Shown in pieces: positions 56,431 to 64,000 of a DNA stretch of 64,000 nucleotides. The stretch spans positions 186,001-250,000 of the forward strand of contig NZ_QRAP01000003.1 in assembly GCF_003363015.1 (NCBI RefSeq), read 5' to 3'. This DNA comes from Enterobacillus tribolii (GTDB lineage: Bacteria; Pseudomonadota; Gammaproteobacteria; Enterobacterales; Enterobacteriaceae). The notes beneath the pieces were generated by a model. That model did no database searches. It saw nothing but the letters and a program-made list of their open reading frames with translations, and was not told the origin of the DNA. A program made the translations under genes and the position numbers. The stretch's first letter is position 1. The number at the start of each line of letters is the position of its first letter.

Positions 56431-56465
56431 AAAAAACCCGCAAACTCAATGAGAGTTGCGGGTTC
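56431..56465 (-). terminator. Terminator of the tRNA-Pro gene
   Basis: On the minus strand AACCCGCAACTC and GAGTTTGCGGGTT pair around a 5-base loop, followed by T6 (A6 at 56431-56436), 45 bases after the tRNA 3' end. Confidence 0.88.
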
Positions 56466-56509
56466 TTGTCGGGTTCCCGGTCGTTTTAAAAACTTACCGG
56501 AAGTAAATT

Positions 56510-56586
56510 TGGTCGGCGAGAGAGGATTTGAACCTCCGACCCACACGTCCCGAACGTGTTGCGCTACCAGGCTGCGCTACTCGCCG
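56510..56586 (-). tRNA. proK: tRNA-Pro (CGG anticodon)
   Basis: 77 bases including an encoded 3' CCA. The acceptor stem CGGCGAG pairs with CTCGCCG. D-arm AGCGCAGCCTGGTAGCGC, anticodon loop TTCGGGA with CGG at 56550-56552, T-arm GGAGGTTCAAATCCTC. Very similar to E. coli proK, which also lies between dppA and eptB. Confidence 0.97.
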
Positions 56587-56702
56587 AATGCGGAGCGCAT
56601 CTTACTTCCGTACAGGAACAGCGTCAACCCTCTTCTTTGTTTTCCTTTCACCGATCGCTGATAAAAACACCATTTCTCATATTTTTAAGGAAAAAACCGG
56701 AT

Positions 56703-58367
56703 TTATAGTCGGCACAGGTTATTTTTTGTCACGATCCCACCGTCCGGCGAGGTGTATCCCAGGCAGCCGAGAATCGAGTCGAACAGTTGCGTGTGCTTAG
56801 CGCCGGCACCGCTGCGCGCGCGCGCCTGTAATTCGCTGAATGCCTGACGGTTACGCCCGTCGGCCAGAAAACTGTCGGACGCCCACACCATTACCGGCAC
56901 CCGGAACTGCTCCGGCGGCGCCATCTCCCGCGGCGTACCGTGGAGGTGCATGCTGTCGCTGATGGATTCGCCGTGATCGGAGGCATAGAACACCAGCGCT
57001 TTTTTGTCCCGCACCTGATTGATGACGTTTTCAATAAACGTGTCGGTATACAAAATGCTGTTATCAAACGCGTTAATCAGCTGCTCCTTGGTGCAACTCT
57101 CATCCACGCTCATGCATTCCGGCTGATAGCGGGCGAAATCGCGCGGGTAGCGCTGGGAATACAGGTAATGCGAGCCTTTGGTGTGCAAAATCACCAGGTG
57201 TTTACCGGCCGGATGCGCCTTCAGCGAGTTTTGCAGCTCGGTGACCAGCAACATATCATCCACCGGTTTGCCGTCGTTACGCTTTTCAGAGGCGATCAGC
57301 TCGCGGAAGGCAAAGTTATCAACGTCCGTATTGTTGTAGAACCACACCTCGCTCTGCATGGCGAACAGCTCGGAGCTGAACCCTAAAGAGTGCAGCACGG
57401 AGAACACGTTTTGCTCTTTCAAAGTGCGTTGCGGGTTATCCGACGCACCACCTTCGCGCACAAACATGCAGCGCAGCGAGAGCTTGGTCGCGGTGTCGCA
57501 GGATTCGCCGCGAAACGCCGCCAGGTTCTTCTCTTTCGCCAGCCGCGGCGTGGTATCCCGGCCATAGCCCAGAATGCCCATGTGATCCCAGCGCGCCGTT
57601 TCACCGATGATGAACACCATGTAAGTGTCGTCGATACCCGGCGGGGCGATATAGGTGAACTGTTTCGCCGGATCAAGCAGTTCGCTTCGATCCTGACGCT
57701 CATCAATCGCGGTGTACGTATACAGCCCCAGCGCCGCCAGCCAGTTGGAAGGCAGGTAGGAGTGCGCCACCACGCCGCCGTAGCTGGGCATATCGACGTT
57801 ATTCGCCGCGTCAGCCCGCTTTTGCTGCTTATCCATCCAGCGCAGCGGCAGCCAGACCAGCAGGGCAACCAGCAGCAGAATGCCCAGCGTGCGCAGCCGC
57901 TGGCCGGGCCGGGTCAGTTGTTCTTTCAGCGAATTACGCAGCCGGCTGTTCCAGACCAGCGTCAGGGGAATAATGCTGGCGCACACCATCCAGATGATGA
58001 AATTAACGCCGACGACCTCTTTGGAAAGATCGATGTCCGTCGTCAGAACGGAAACGATGATCCCGTAGCCGATCACCACGTTGAAAAACGTCATGTAATA
58101 GCTGGCGCCGACGGAAATCAGTATCAGCAGCGAAGCGGTAATGCGGTAAAACCAGCGGCCGCCCAACGAAAGCAGGCGCAGGAGGAAGAAAGTGAACAGA
58201 ACGATAGCCAGGATTTCAACGGCACCACTGAGCAGCCGGGAAACATGTTCTCCGTGCGTCAGTTCGCTGAAGCGACGATAAAACACAGAAGCATTAAGAA
58301 AGATGCCAACATAAAGCGCCAGCAACAAAGATTGTACCGGATGGGACAGTGATTTCATTGTTTCCAT
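56703..58367 (-). CDS. eptB: Kdo2-lipid A phosphoethanolamine 7''-transferase EptB
   Basis: 554 residues: five N-terminal membrane segments (for example [20 protein letters not shown]-like [20 protein letters not shown]), then a periplasmic sulfatase-fold domain. The nucleophile threonine is in [20 protein letters not shown]; metal ligands are in [20 protein letters not shown]. It adds pEtN to the outer Kdo of LPS. The start at 58367 aligns with E. coli; the ATG three codons later has a better ribosome site (GGAA). It lies next to proK as in E. coli. Confidence 0.93.
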   Translation of the reverse strand: METMKSLSHPVQSLLLALYVGIFLNASVFYRRFSELTHGEHVSRLLSGAVEILAIVLFTFFLLRLLSLGGRWFYRITASLLILISVGASYYMTFFNVVIGYGIIVSVLTTDIDLSKEVVGVNFIIWMVCASIIPLTLVWNSRLRNSLKEQLTRPGQRLRTLGILLLVALLVWLPLRWMDKQQKRADAANNVDMPSYGGVVAHSYLPSNWLAALGLYTYTAIDERQDRSELLDPAKQFTYIAPPGIDDTYMVFIIGETARWDHMGILGYGRDTTPRLAKEKNLAAFRGESCDTATKLSLRCMFVREGGASDNPQRTLKEQNVFSVLHSLGFSSELFAMQSEVWFYNNTDVDNFAFRELIASEKRNDGKPVDDMLLVTELQNSLKAHPAGKHLVILHTKGSHYLYSQRYPRDFARYQPECMSVDESCTKEQLINAFDNSILYTDTFIENVINQVRDKKALVFYASDHGESISDSMHLHGTPREMAPPEQFRVPVMVWASDSFLADGRNRQAFSELQARARSGAGAKHTQLFDSILGCLGYTSPDGGIVTKNNLCRL

Positions 58368-58521
58368 TAAGCAGGAAGACCTTGTGCAAAAAAGTTCTCA
58401 GACCCTCATCTGACACATGCTTGGCACAATTGTTCTGTAACGTTAGAAAATAATCCTAATTAAGGAAGATTCCCAAATGTAATTATAATTGGACATAATG
58501 CGCGCCAAAAATGAATCGACC

Positions 58522-58552
58522 ACACCAATACCGGCCTTTCACCGGTATTGGT
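58522..58552 (-). terminator. Stem-loop downstream of the proC homologue
   Basis: CACCAATACCGG/CCGGTATTGGTG is a perfect 12-bp stem with a 7-base loop, 32 bases after the stop. The T-tract is displaced by about 11 bases. Confidence 0.6.
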
Positions 58553-58583
58553 GCTTTGAAAATGGATACGTTGAAAAGCGCAA

Positions 58584-59393
58584 TTATCCCCGGCTCATTA
58601 CCTCGGACTTTTGCATACAATGCTGAATTGCGTTAATTACCGCCGCCCGCAGCCCCTGTTCCTCCAGCACCTTAACCGCCTCAATGGTGGTTCCGCCCGG
58701 CGAGCACACCATGTCCTTCAGCGCGCCCGGATGCTTACCGCTTTCCAGCACCATTTTGGCTGACCCCAGCACCGCCTGGGCGGCAAACTCATACGCCTGC
58801 GCCCGTGGCATGCCGCCGAGTACCGCCGCGTCCGCCATCGCCTCAATAAACATGAAAACATACGCCGGCGCGGAGCCGCTGACGCCGACCACAGCATGAA
58901 TCAATGACTCAGGCACGACTTCCGCCTTGCCGAAGCTGCTGAACAGGCGTACTACGTTTTCCGTGTCATCCTGCGTGAGATATTCATTCGGCGTAATGGA
59001 TGACATACCCGCATTCACTAACGCCGGGGTATTCGGCATTACGCGTACCGCTTTCTGCCGTTCAGGCAGCGCGCCTTGTAATGTTTCCAGCGTTACGCCG
59101 GCCGCAATGGAGATCACAATCGTTTCCGGGCGCAATACGCCGCTGATTTGCTTCAGCACGCCGGTCACGCCGGCGGGTTTAACGCCGATGATGATCACGT
59201 CGCTGTCGCGCGCCGCTTCAGACGCGTCCGCCGCGCCGCGCACGCCATATTCACGTACGATAGCCGCTACGCTGTCTGCACTGCGGTTATAGACCCTGAT
59301 GTGCTGTGCGGGAACCAGGCCACTGGCAATCAGCCCGCCCAGAATCGCCTTCCCCATGTTACCGCAGCCGATGAACCCGATTGTTTGCTCCAC
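58584..59393 (-). CDS. proC: Pyrroline-5-carboxylate reductase (ProC family)
   Basis: 269 residues from a GTG at 59393 preceded by GGGAGG; the same length and start as E. coli ProC (EQTIGFIGCGNMGKAILGG). The NAD(P) fold is followed by VRVMPNTPALVNAGMSSITP, VGVSGSAPAYVFMFIEAMAD and the signature DMVCSPGGTTIEAVKVLEEQ. It makes proline from P5C with NADPH. In many relatives proC lies with yggS/yggT or aroL, so this isolated copy could be a second gene; the window cannot settle that. Confidence 0.9.
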   Translation of the reverse strand: MEQTIGFIGCGNMGKAILGGLIASGLVPAQHIRVYNRSADSVAAIVREYGVRGAADASEAARDSDVIIIGVKPAGVTGVLKQISGVLRPETIVISIAAGVTLETLQGALPERQKAVRVMPNTPALVNAGMSSITPNEYLTQDDTENVVRLFSSFGKAEVVPESLIHAVVGVSGSAPAYVFMFIEAMADAAVLGGMPRAQAYEFAAQAVLGSAKMVLESGKHPGALKDMVCSPGGTTIEAVKVLEEQGLRAAVINAIQHCMQKSEVMSRG

Positions 59394-59600
59394 AATGCCT
59401 CCCGTGAATTCAGAAATGACCGGCACGCCGCATCGCGGCGCATACTGCTGTTAGGCTATCACCAAAATCCGCGTAAACGCAGCTTCCGTTTTGCTCCAGA
59501 AGACGTTATGGAAAATATGAGGGAAGAAATATCACGACAGAGGAATTATTTCGCACGCAATTCCTGGTGGAAAAATATAAAGAAAGAAAAATGAAGAAGA

Positions 59601-59626
59601 AAAAATAAAGGCGGCACAGTGCCGCC
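59601..59626 (-). terminator. Terminator of the BhsA-like gene
   Basis: GGCGGCAC/GTGCCGCC followed on the minus strand by a T-rich tract, 27 bases after the stop. Confidence 0.8.
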
Positions 59627-59652
59627 ACGGTGATTATTTCCTGCTGCTAAGA

Positions 59653-59910
59653 TTATTTATAAATCTCAGCCGTTCCGTGCAGTTTATTCTGACCGGTAGT
59701 GGAAATAATACGGTATGAGCTTGCGCCGGCTTGTTCCGCTTTAGCGGCCAGTTTCGCTTCCAAAGAATCCAGGTTGGTCGCACCAGAAGCGGAAATATAA
59801 CCCATAGATTGCAGGTCACCGGTCGCGGTGGTTACCGAGTCAGCCGCCGTAGCAGCGAAAGATGCAGAGGTAAGAGCCAAAACTGCAGCGAAAAATTTGA
59901 TGCTTTTCAT
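59653..59910 (-). CDS. YdgH/BhsA/McbA-like (DUF1471) periplasmic protein
   Basis: 85 residues. Signal peptide at about 1-22 (FFAAVLALTSASFAATAA), then one DUF1471 domain: GYISASGATNLDSLEAKLAA, KAEQAGASSYRIISTT, LHGTAEIYK. Members such as BhsA and McbA are induced by stress and affect biofilm and envelope. Which paralogue this is cannot be told. The 5' region is long and AT-rich, consistent with complex regulation. Confidence 0.88.
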   Translation of the reverse strand: MKSIKFFAAVLALTSASFAATAADSVTTATGDLQSMGYISASGATNLDSLEAKLAAKAEQAGASSYRIISTTGQNKLHGTAEIYK

Positions 59911-60290
59911 GATGTATCCTTTCTATCTGATTGTCAGTTATTGTCAATAAAATCGGGAGTAACTTGCGATGAAAGAATAATAGACATCTTCACTTAAAAT
60001 TAACACCGATCTCTTTTGAGAAACTCATTCAAATAAATTGAATATCAATGCACCAACTTTACACAACCGCAAAGTTTAATAAAAAGCGCGTAAATTTAAA
60101 ACTGCACGAAAACAAATAAACATAGCAATAAATATTATAATTCAATGAGTTGAGATTAAATTAATTGAGTAACACACTTTGTTGGAAAAAACAAAAATAT
60201 ACAATTCATGACATTCAACAAAAAAGCCGGTTATTTCCCGCTTACGTATTCGGCACAGTTTGCTAAATAAAAGCGTAGAATGTGCGATAT
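59911..60290. promoter_or_regulatory. AT-rich upstream region of the BhsA-like gene
   Basis: About 380 bases without a gene and very rich in A+T, between the DUF1471 start and the terminator of the next gene. Presumed promoter region; no specific site identified. Confidence 0.5.
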
Positions 60291-60317
60291 AAAAACGGGA
60301 AAGCACCCGCTTTCCCG
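60291..60317 (-). terminator. Terminator of the TPR/glycosyltransferase-like gene
   Basis: CGGGAAAGC/GCTTTCCCG with a 4-base loop, followed on the minus strand by T5. Confidence 0.88.
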
Positions 60318-60336
60318 CATTATTTTATCCGTGACG

Positions 60337-61575
60337 CTATTCGATCACATTCTTTACACGATATATACCACTCTGAATACCGTCGGTCAGGAAGAATGGC
60401 AACCACTCTTCCCACTGCCCGCCTTTTACCGGCGAGGAATACCGGCACAGCTCCGTTCCCTGTTCATCCAGCAGCGCCCAGAGCTGCTCCGCGCCATCGG
60501 CTGCGTCGCTGTTGCTGCTGACCCGCTTGTAGCTGACGTTGCTGCCAACGTGGAACTGATGGGGAAGCCAGCGCACCGGCTCATGCGGCGGGAACGGTTC
60601 GGCGTCCAGAAAACCAAACATATCATCATGGCTCAGCAGGCTTTGCCGGATGGTAGGCCACAGGCTGCGGCGCAAAAAATATTGGTCGGCGAAGCGTTTG
60701 TGCGCTTCTTCTTCACTCAGGTATTGGGCGATCAGCGTCCGGATTCCGGGCAGCGCCGGGTTGTGACACCCGGCCCACATGCCGGCCAGCAGCAGTTCGG
60801 TATGGGTGAAGTAGTCCCGCATGTGGTGATACCAGTACCCGCTTTGCAGCCACGCCTCCACCGCCGCTTTATCGCGCTCCGAAAGCAAGGCATCCGCATC
60901 ACGCACCTGGAAGCGGGAGACGCCCTCATCTTCCATCACCAGGAAGCGCCACATCTGCGGCGGTATCGTCTGACGGATATCGTCCGATACCTTTACCACC
61001 TGCGCGCCGGCGGCGCTCAGGCGCGCCTGAACCCCGGCGGGAACCGTGTCATCCAGATAAAAACGGCAGCGCCACTGTGGGAACAGGTCGCGGGCAACCC
61101 CGACGTTCATCACTGCGGTTTCGCAATAACGGGGACGGGCGCCGTACAATGAAAAGACGATCAGATTACGCTCTGCCACGGAAGGATCGAACGCCGGCGG
61201 CGGAGAGTCGGGCAATGGGTAAGCGTGAAATTGACGAAATTTATTATCCGCCTGGGTTAACGACATATTGCCATAGCGGCGCACCTGCGCCTTATCACCC
61301 AGCCAGCCGCACACCTCCACCAGCCCGTCCAGCGCCGTACCGGGCATGTTTTCCTCACCGGTGCGCCGCAGAAGCTGCATGTAGGTTTTACGGCTCTGCT
61401 CATAGTCGCCGGTGCGCATCAGGCACAGCGCGTAATCCGCCAGCAGCGAAGGGTTACCGGGCGCCAGCTTCAGCGCCTGGCGGGCGACCTCACGCCCCTG
61501 CGCATAGTTTCCCTGTGCCAGGGCAGTGCGAAAGGCTTCTGCCAGCTTATAAAATTTTTTCTCTACGGAAGCCAT
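60337..61575 (-). CDS. TPR-containing glycosyltransferase-like protein
   Basis: 412 residues from ATG 61575 with GAGGG upstream; the frame extends 17 codons further. The N-terminal 105 residues contain TPR-like helices (GNYAQGREVARQALKLAPGN, YALCLMRTGDYEQSRKTYMQ). The remainder begins LIVFSLYGARPRYCETAVMN and contains FQVRDADALLSERDKAAVEA, WYHHMRDYFTHTELLLAGMW. The DAD motif and histidine-rich block recall uncharacterised glycosyltransferase-like proteins of surface polysaccharide loci. No signal peptide. Its acceptor and donor are unknown, and no polysaccharide cluster adjoins it. Confidence 0.6.
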   Translation of the reverse strand: MASVEKKFYKLAEAFRTALAQGNYAQGREVARQALKLAPGNPSLLADYALCLMRTGDYEQSRKTYMQLLRRTGEENMPGTALDGLVEVCGWLGDKAQVRRYGNMSLTQADNKFRQFHAYPLPDSPPPAFDPSVAERNLIVFSLYGARPRYCETAVMNVGVARDLFPQWRCRFYLDDTVPAGVQARLSAAGAQVVKVSDDIRQTIPPQMWRFLVMEDEGVSRFQVRDADALLSERDKAAVEAWLQSGYWYHHMRDYFTHTELLLAGMWAGCHNPALPGIRTLIAQYLSEEEAHKRFADQYFLRRSLWPTIRQSLLSHDDMFGFLDAEPFPPHEPVRWLPHQFHVGSNVSYKRVSSNSDAADGAEQLWALLDEQGTELCRYSSPVKGGQWEEWLPFFLTDGIQSGIYRVKNVIE

Positions 61576-61669
61576 AGTTCCCTCTTGGTTGTCATCTTCC
61601 CGAATACGTCCGCTCCCGGCGCTCATTTATGATGGCGGGGGGCCGGTGAAAAGAAAATAAGTAAATCCC

Positions 61670-62188
61670 TTATTCCCTGCCGGCCAGATAATCCAGCACG
61701 TGCGGATAGCAAAGCAGAAACCAGGGCGTAAAACGCGCCGGTTCTTCCGCCATCTGCCGGCGCAGCGTTTCCGGTTCAACATAGGCATACGCCTCGGCCT
61801 CTGCCGGATTCAACTGCGGGGTGAGATCGCTGGTTCCCAGGAAAATATGGCCGAACTCGTTTTCCACCATCCCGTTATCCAACTCAACCCGGTAGCTGAA
61901 CTCAAACGCCTTATGGAGCTGGCAATGCATCCCCATTTCTTCATGCAGGCGACGCGTCGCCGCCAGGTGCGTCTCTTCACCGGGAAACGGATGGCCGCAA
62001 CAGGTATTGCTCCACAGGCCGCCCGCGTGATATTTCTGCACCGCCCGCAGCTGTAACAGCAACCAGCCGCGGCTGTTGAACACATAGCATGAAATTGCGC
62101 GATGCCGCCTGCCCTGCCGGTGCGCCTCCAGCTTCTCCATCGTTCCCGTTGGGCGGTCGTTCTCATCAACCAGAATGACGTTAATCAT
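61670..62188 (-). CDS. idi: Isopentenyl-diphosphate delta-isomerase, type 1
   Basis: 172 residues from ATG 62188 (MINVILVDENDRPTGTMEK), with GGAGGAG upstream; the frame extends 31 codons further. Nudix-type fold with catalytic cysteine in LWSNTCCGHPFPGEE and glutamate in GMVENEFGHIFLG; LHEEMGM is the Nudix-like helix. It interconverts IPP and DMAPP. It is not essential where IspH makes both, so it serves to balance isoprenoid precursors. Confidence 0.93.
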   Translation of the reverse strand: MINVILVDENDRPTGTMEKLEAHRQGRRHRAISCYVFNSRGWLLLQLRAVQKYHAGGLWSNTCCGHPFPGEETHLAATRRLHEEMGMHCQLHKAFEFSYRVELDNGMVENEFGHIFLGTSDLTPQLNPAEAEAYAYVEPETLRRQMAEEPARFTPWFLLCYPHVLDYLAGRE

Positions 62189-62516
62189 GGCGGATCTCCT
62201 CCGATGCCAGCAGTACGCCGGAATGGTATTCATACTATTACCATAGCCTATCCGGACTATATCCATTGAATATCGCGCCATCCGCCAGCGCTTTTATGCT
62301 GCGAAAAATTGCTTGCGGAGAAAAATATATCACGAAACAGATAATTCCGAGCAATACCCGACGCGGATTCCGTGATGAATATGCCCCACCGCGCGCATAT
62401 GCCATCCCCCCGCAATTTCGGGATCGGGCGCATAGTTATGAATTTCAACCGATTACCGCATTTTGCATCCTGATATACTCGGTGAATTTCCAGGCGGCCA
62501 GGCGCGAATCCTCATC
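62189..62516. other. Divergent idi/cyaB intergenic region
   Basis: About 330 bases with no supported gene; overlapping short frames lack ribosome sites and homologues. It should contain the promoters of idi (minus) and cyaB (plus). Confidence 0.5.
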
Positions 62517-63056
62517 ATGACCGATCACTTTAAAGGAAAATACGAAGCGGAGCTTAAGTTCAGGATTTCAGATCCCGCGCCGATACGGGCGCGTCTGGAA
62601 GCGCTGCATGCGGAACCCTTTTTGCTGGATAACCATGAGGTGGACCATTACTTCGAGTCTCCTTCAGCCACGCTGGGTAATCAGCACGTCAGCATGTGCC
62701 TGCGGGAAATGCAGCCTTCCGGCATCAGGCTGTGGATCGTCAAAGGCCCCGGCCCGTCGCAGTGTGAAGCGGTCAATATCAGCGACTGCGACAAAGCCGC
62801 CGTGATGCTGGAAACGCTGGGTTTTCATCCTTACTTCCGCATGGAAAAAACCCGCAGCATTTACTTTTGCCGCCAGTTCCACGTCACCCTCGACCACCTG
62901 CCCAGCCTGGGGTACTTTGCCGAAGTGGCCGTGATGACCGACGATGCCGACCAGTTACGCCTCCTTTATCAACAACTGGCCCAGTTTGCCCGTGAACTGG
63001 GGCTGCGCGAACAGAACCAGGAAAAGCGCAGCTACCGCCAGCTTTTGGGGTATTAG
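62517..63056 (+). CDS. cyaB: Class IV adenylate cyclase CyaB (CYTH domain)
   Basis: 179 residues from ATG 62517, the same length as the Yersinia class IV enzyme. The CYTH signature is HFKGKYEAELKFR (ExExK as EAELK). LREMQPSGIRLWIVKGPG, KTRSIYFCRQFHVTLDHLPS, LGYFAEVAVMTDDADQL and the ending RSYRQLLGY match closely. Class IV enzymes make cAMP from ATP in vitro and often at unusual conditions; related CYTH proteins hydrolyse triphosphates. The stop overlaps that of the convergent SDR gene by 4 bases. Confidence 0.9.
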   Translation: MTDHFKGKYEAELKFRISDPAPIRARLEALHAEPFLLDNHEVDHYFESPSATLGNQHVSMCLREMQPSGIRLWIVKGPGPSQCEAVNISDCDKAAVMLETLGFHPYFRMEKTRSIYFCRQFHVTLDHLPSLGYFAEVAVMTDDADQLRLLYQQLAQFARELGLREQNQEKRSYRQLLGY

Positions 63057-63916
63057 TCCGGCACTTCACTGCCCGCAGACAACGCCGGAGAAAATTCGCG
63101 TACCCGCAGGGTCAGGAAGTCTTGCCGTTTCACCTCTTTTTGCGCACTCAACAGCACATCCAGATCGTCATACACTGTCAGATAACGGCCGCTGAGCGCC
63201 GAATAGCCGCCGCCGCACAGCTGCGCAACGTGCTCAGCCCCCTTTTCCGGCTCTACCGTCCGGCCCGCCAGGTGCTCTTCCCTACACCATTCCAGCAGCT
63301 TCGCTTTCATGCTTTCCCCGGGAACGTCACTTTGCTGTAAGTCCATAGACATACCAACAGAATGGATCAGGCCGGGATGGTAAGCGAACAGCGACACATG
63401 GTGCCCCCGTACTTCCACGGCCAGATTCTCCGTCAGTTTGATGATGGCCGCCTTGGAGACGGAGTAAGAGGAGCAGGTCGGCCAGCGGAATACCCCGGCG
63501 TTGCTGGCGATGTTGATGATCGTTCCCCGCTCGCGGGCAATCATATAATCCAGTACGGCATGCGAGCACAGCACGGTGCCTTTCAGGTTGATGTCCAGCG
63601 CCTCGTACCACTCCAGCGGCGTGCTGCGCCAGAAATAGTCCACCGGCCCCAAAACCCCCGCATTGTTGACCAATGCCTCAACGGGCCCGAAGCGGCGCTC
63701 AATTTCCGCAAACGCATCCCGCACCTGACCGGCATCCGTGACGTCGAAAGCGATGCTTTCTGTACCATGGCCGATTTCCGCCGCGCTGCGGCTCAGCGTT
63801 TCCGGATCGCGCCCGGTAATGACTACCCTGGCGCCGGATTGCGCCAACCGCCGGGCAAACACGCGGCCCAGGCCGCGTCCGCCGCCTGTAACAACAACAA
63901 GGGATTGATTCAGCAT
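63053..63916 (-). CDS. Short-chain dehydrogenase/reductase
   Basis: 287 residues from ATG 63916 with AGGAG upstream; the longer frame to 63994 is not supported. Classical SDR: cofactor motif VVVTGGGRGLGRVFARRLAQ, NNAG at about 85, catalytic Ser in INIASNAG and YxxxK in SSYSVSKAA. The C-terminal 60 residues are longer than the minimal fold. Substrate cannot be told from sequence. Confidence 0.88.
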   Translation of the reverse strand: MLNQSLVVVTGGGRGLGRVFARRLAQSGARVVITGRDPETLSRSAAEIGHGTESIAFDVTDAGQVRDAFAEIERRFGPVEALVNNAGVLGPVDYFWRSTPLEWYEALDINLKGTVLCSHAVLDYMIARERGTIINIASNAGVFRWPTCSSYSVSKAAIIKLTENLAVEVRGHHVSLFAYHPGLIHSVGMSMDLQQSDVPGESMKAKLLEWCREEHLAGRTVEPEKGAEHVAQLCGGGYSALSGRYLTVYDDLDVLLSAQKEVKRQDFLTLRVREFSPALSAGSEVPD

Positions 63917-64000
63917 GCCGGTATCTCCTGTTTCATCGTCCGGATTCAGACATAAAACAGCGTAGCCCAGCGGGGAAATAATGATCTTGATCACAAAAAA

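Noticed and set aside
1-64000. CRISPR arrays, rRNA genes, complete IS elements or prophage modules
   Set aside because: No regularly spaced repeats, rRNA sequence, transposase or phage structural genes were seen anywhere in the window.

Overview
The window reads as a chromosome segment of a GC-rich member of the Enterobacterales, most likely Yersiniaceae (Serratia or a close relative). The gene order follows the E. coli 78-79 min region: yhiN-pitA-uspB-uspA-dtpB-(gdhA)-rsmJ-prlC-rlmJ-gor, then yhjD, kdgK-yhjJ-dctA-pdeK, bcsRQABZC/bcsEFG, dppABCDF, tRNA-Pro(CGG) and eptB. A RamA-type AraC regulator, HmsP-like pdeK, class IV adenylate cyclase cyaB and type 1 idi fit Serratia/Yersinia rather than Escherichia. 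The genus is an inference from recalled protein similarity; no search was run.

Layout. 1-2083: end of a romA-like metallo-hydrolase, a ramA-like regulator, and a DUF523/TudS protein. 2320-13000: conserved housekeeping block (flavoprotein, phosphate and peptide transport, universal stress proteins, glutamate dehydrogenase, rRNA methyltransferase, oligopeptidase A). 13247-15106: a compact AT-richer insertion at the 5' end of rlmJ. 15089-17382: rlmJ and gor. 17526-20345: a LuxR-type regulator, a small EAL protein and a LysR regulator. 20700-26083: yhjD, a LysR/MFS pair, cdh, a small tautomerase and kdgK. 26146-31583: yhjJ, dctA and the c-di-GMP phosphodiesterase pdeK. 31766-45848: the complete cellulose locus, as divergent bcsRQABZC and bcsEFG operons. 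45917-51582: the dipeptide transporter operon. 52198-56262: an accessory block (YbaK-like deacylase, J-domain membrane protein, HscC-type Hsp70, DUF1493). 56510-63916: tRNA-Pro, eptB, a proC homologue, a BhsA-type periplasmic protein, a TPR/glycosyltransferase-like protein, idi, cyaB and an SDR oxidoreductase.

Most notable is the insertion at rlmJ. The first 18 bases of rlmJ (ATG plus five codons) occur twice, at 13247-13264 and 15089-15106. They bracket about 1.84 kb that carries a DUF4225-type protein with a glycine-rich hydrophobic core, a three-helix membrane protein 5 bases downstream, and gene remnants. This looks like a toxin/immunity pair (possibly a type VI effector cassette) carried on a minimal, integrase-less element that regenerates the start of rlmJ but replaces its upstream region.

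Together, the genes make up envelope and biofilm functions (cellulose, pEtN decoration, c-di-GMP enzymes), nutrient uptake (phosphate, peptides, dicarboxylates, KDG), stress response, and a few accessory modules placed between otherwise syntenic genes.
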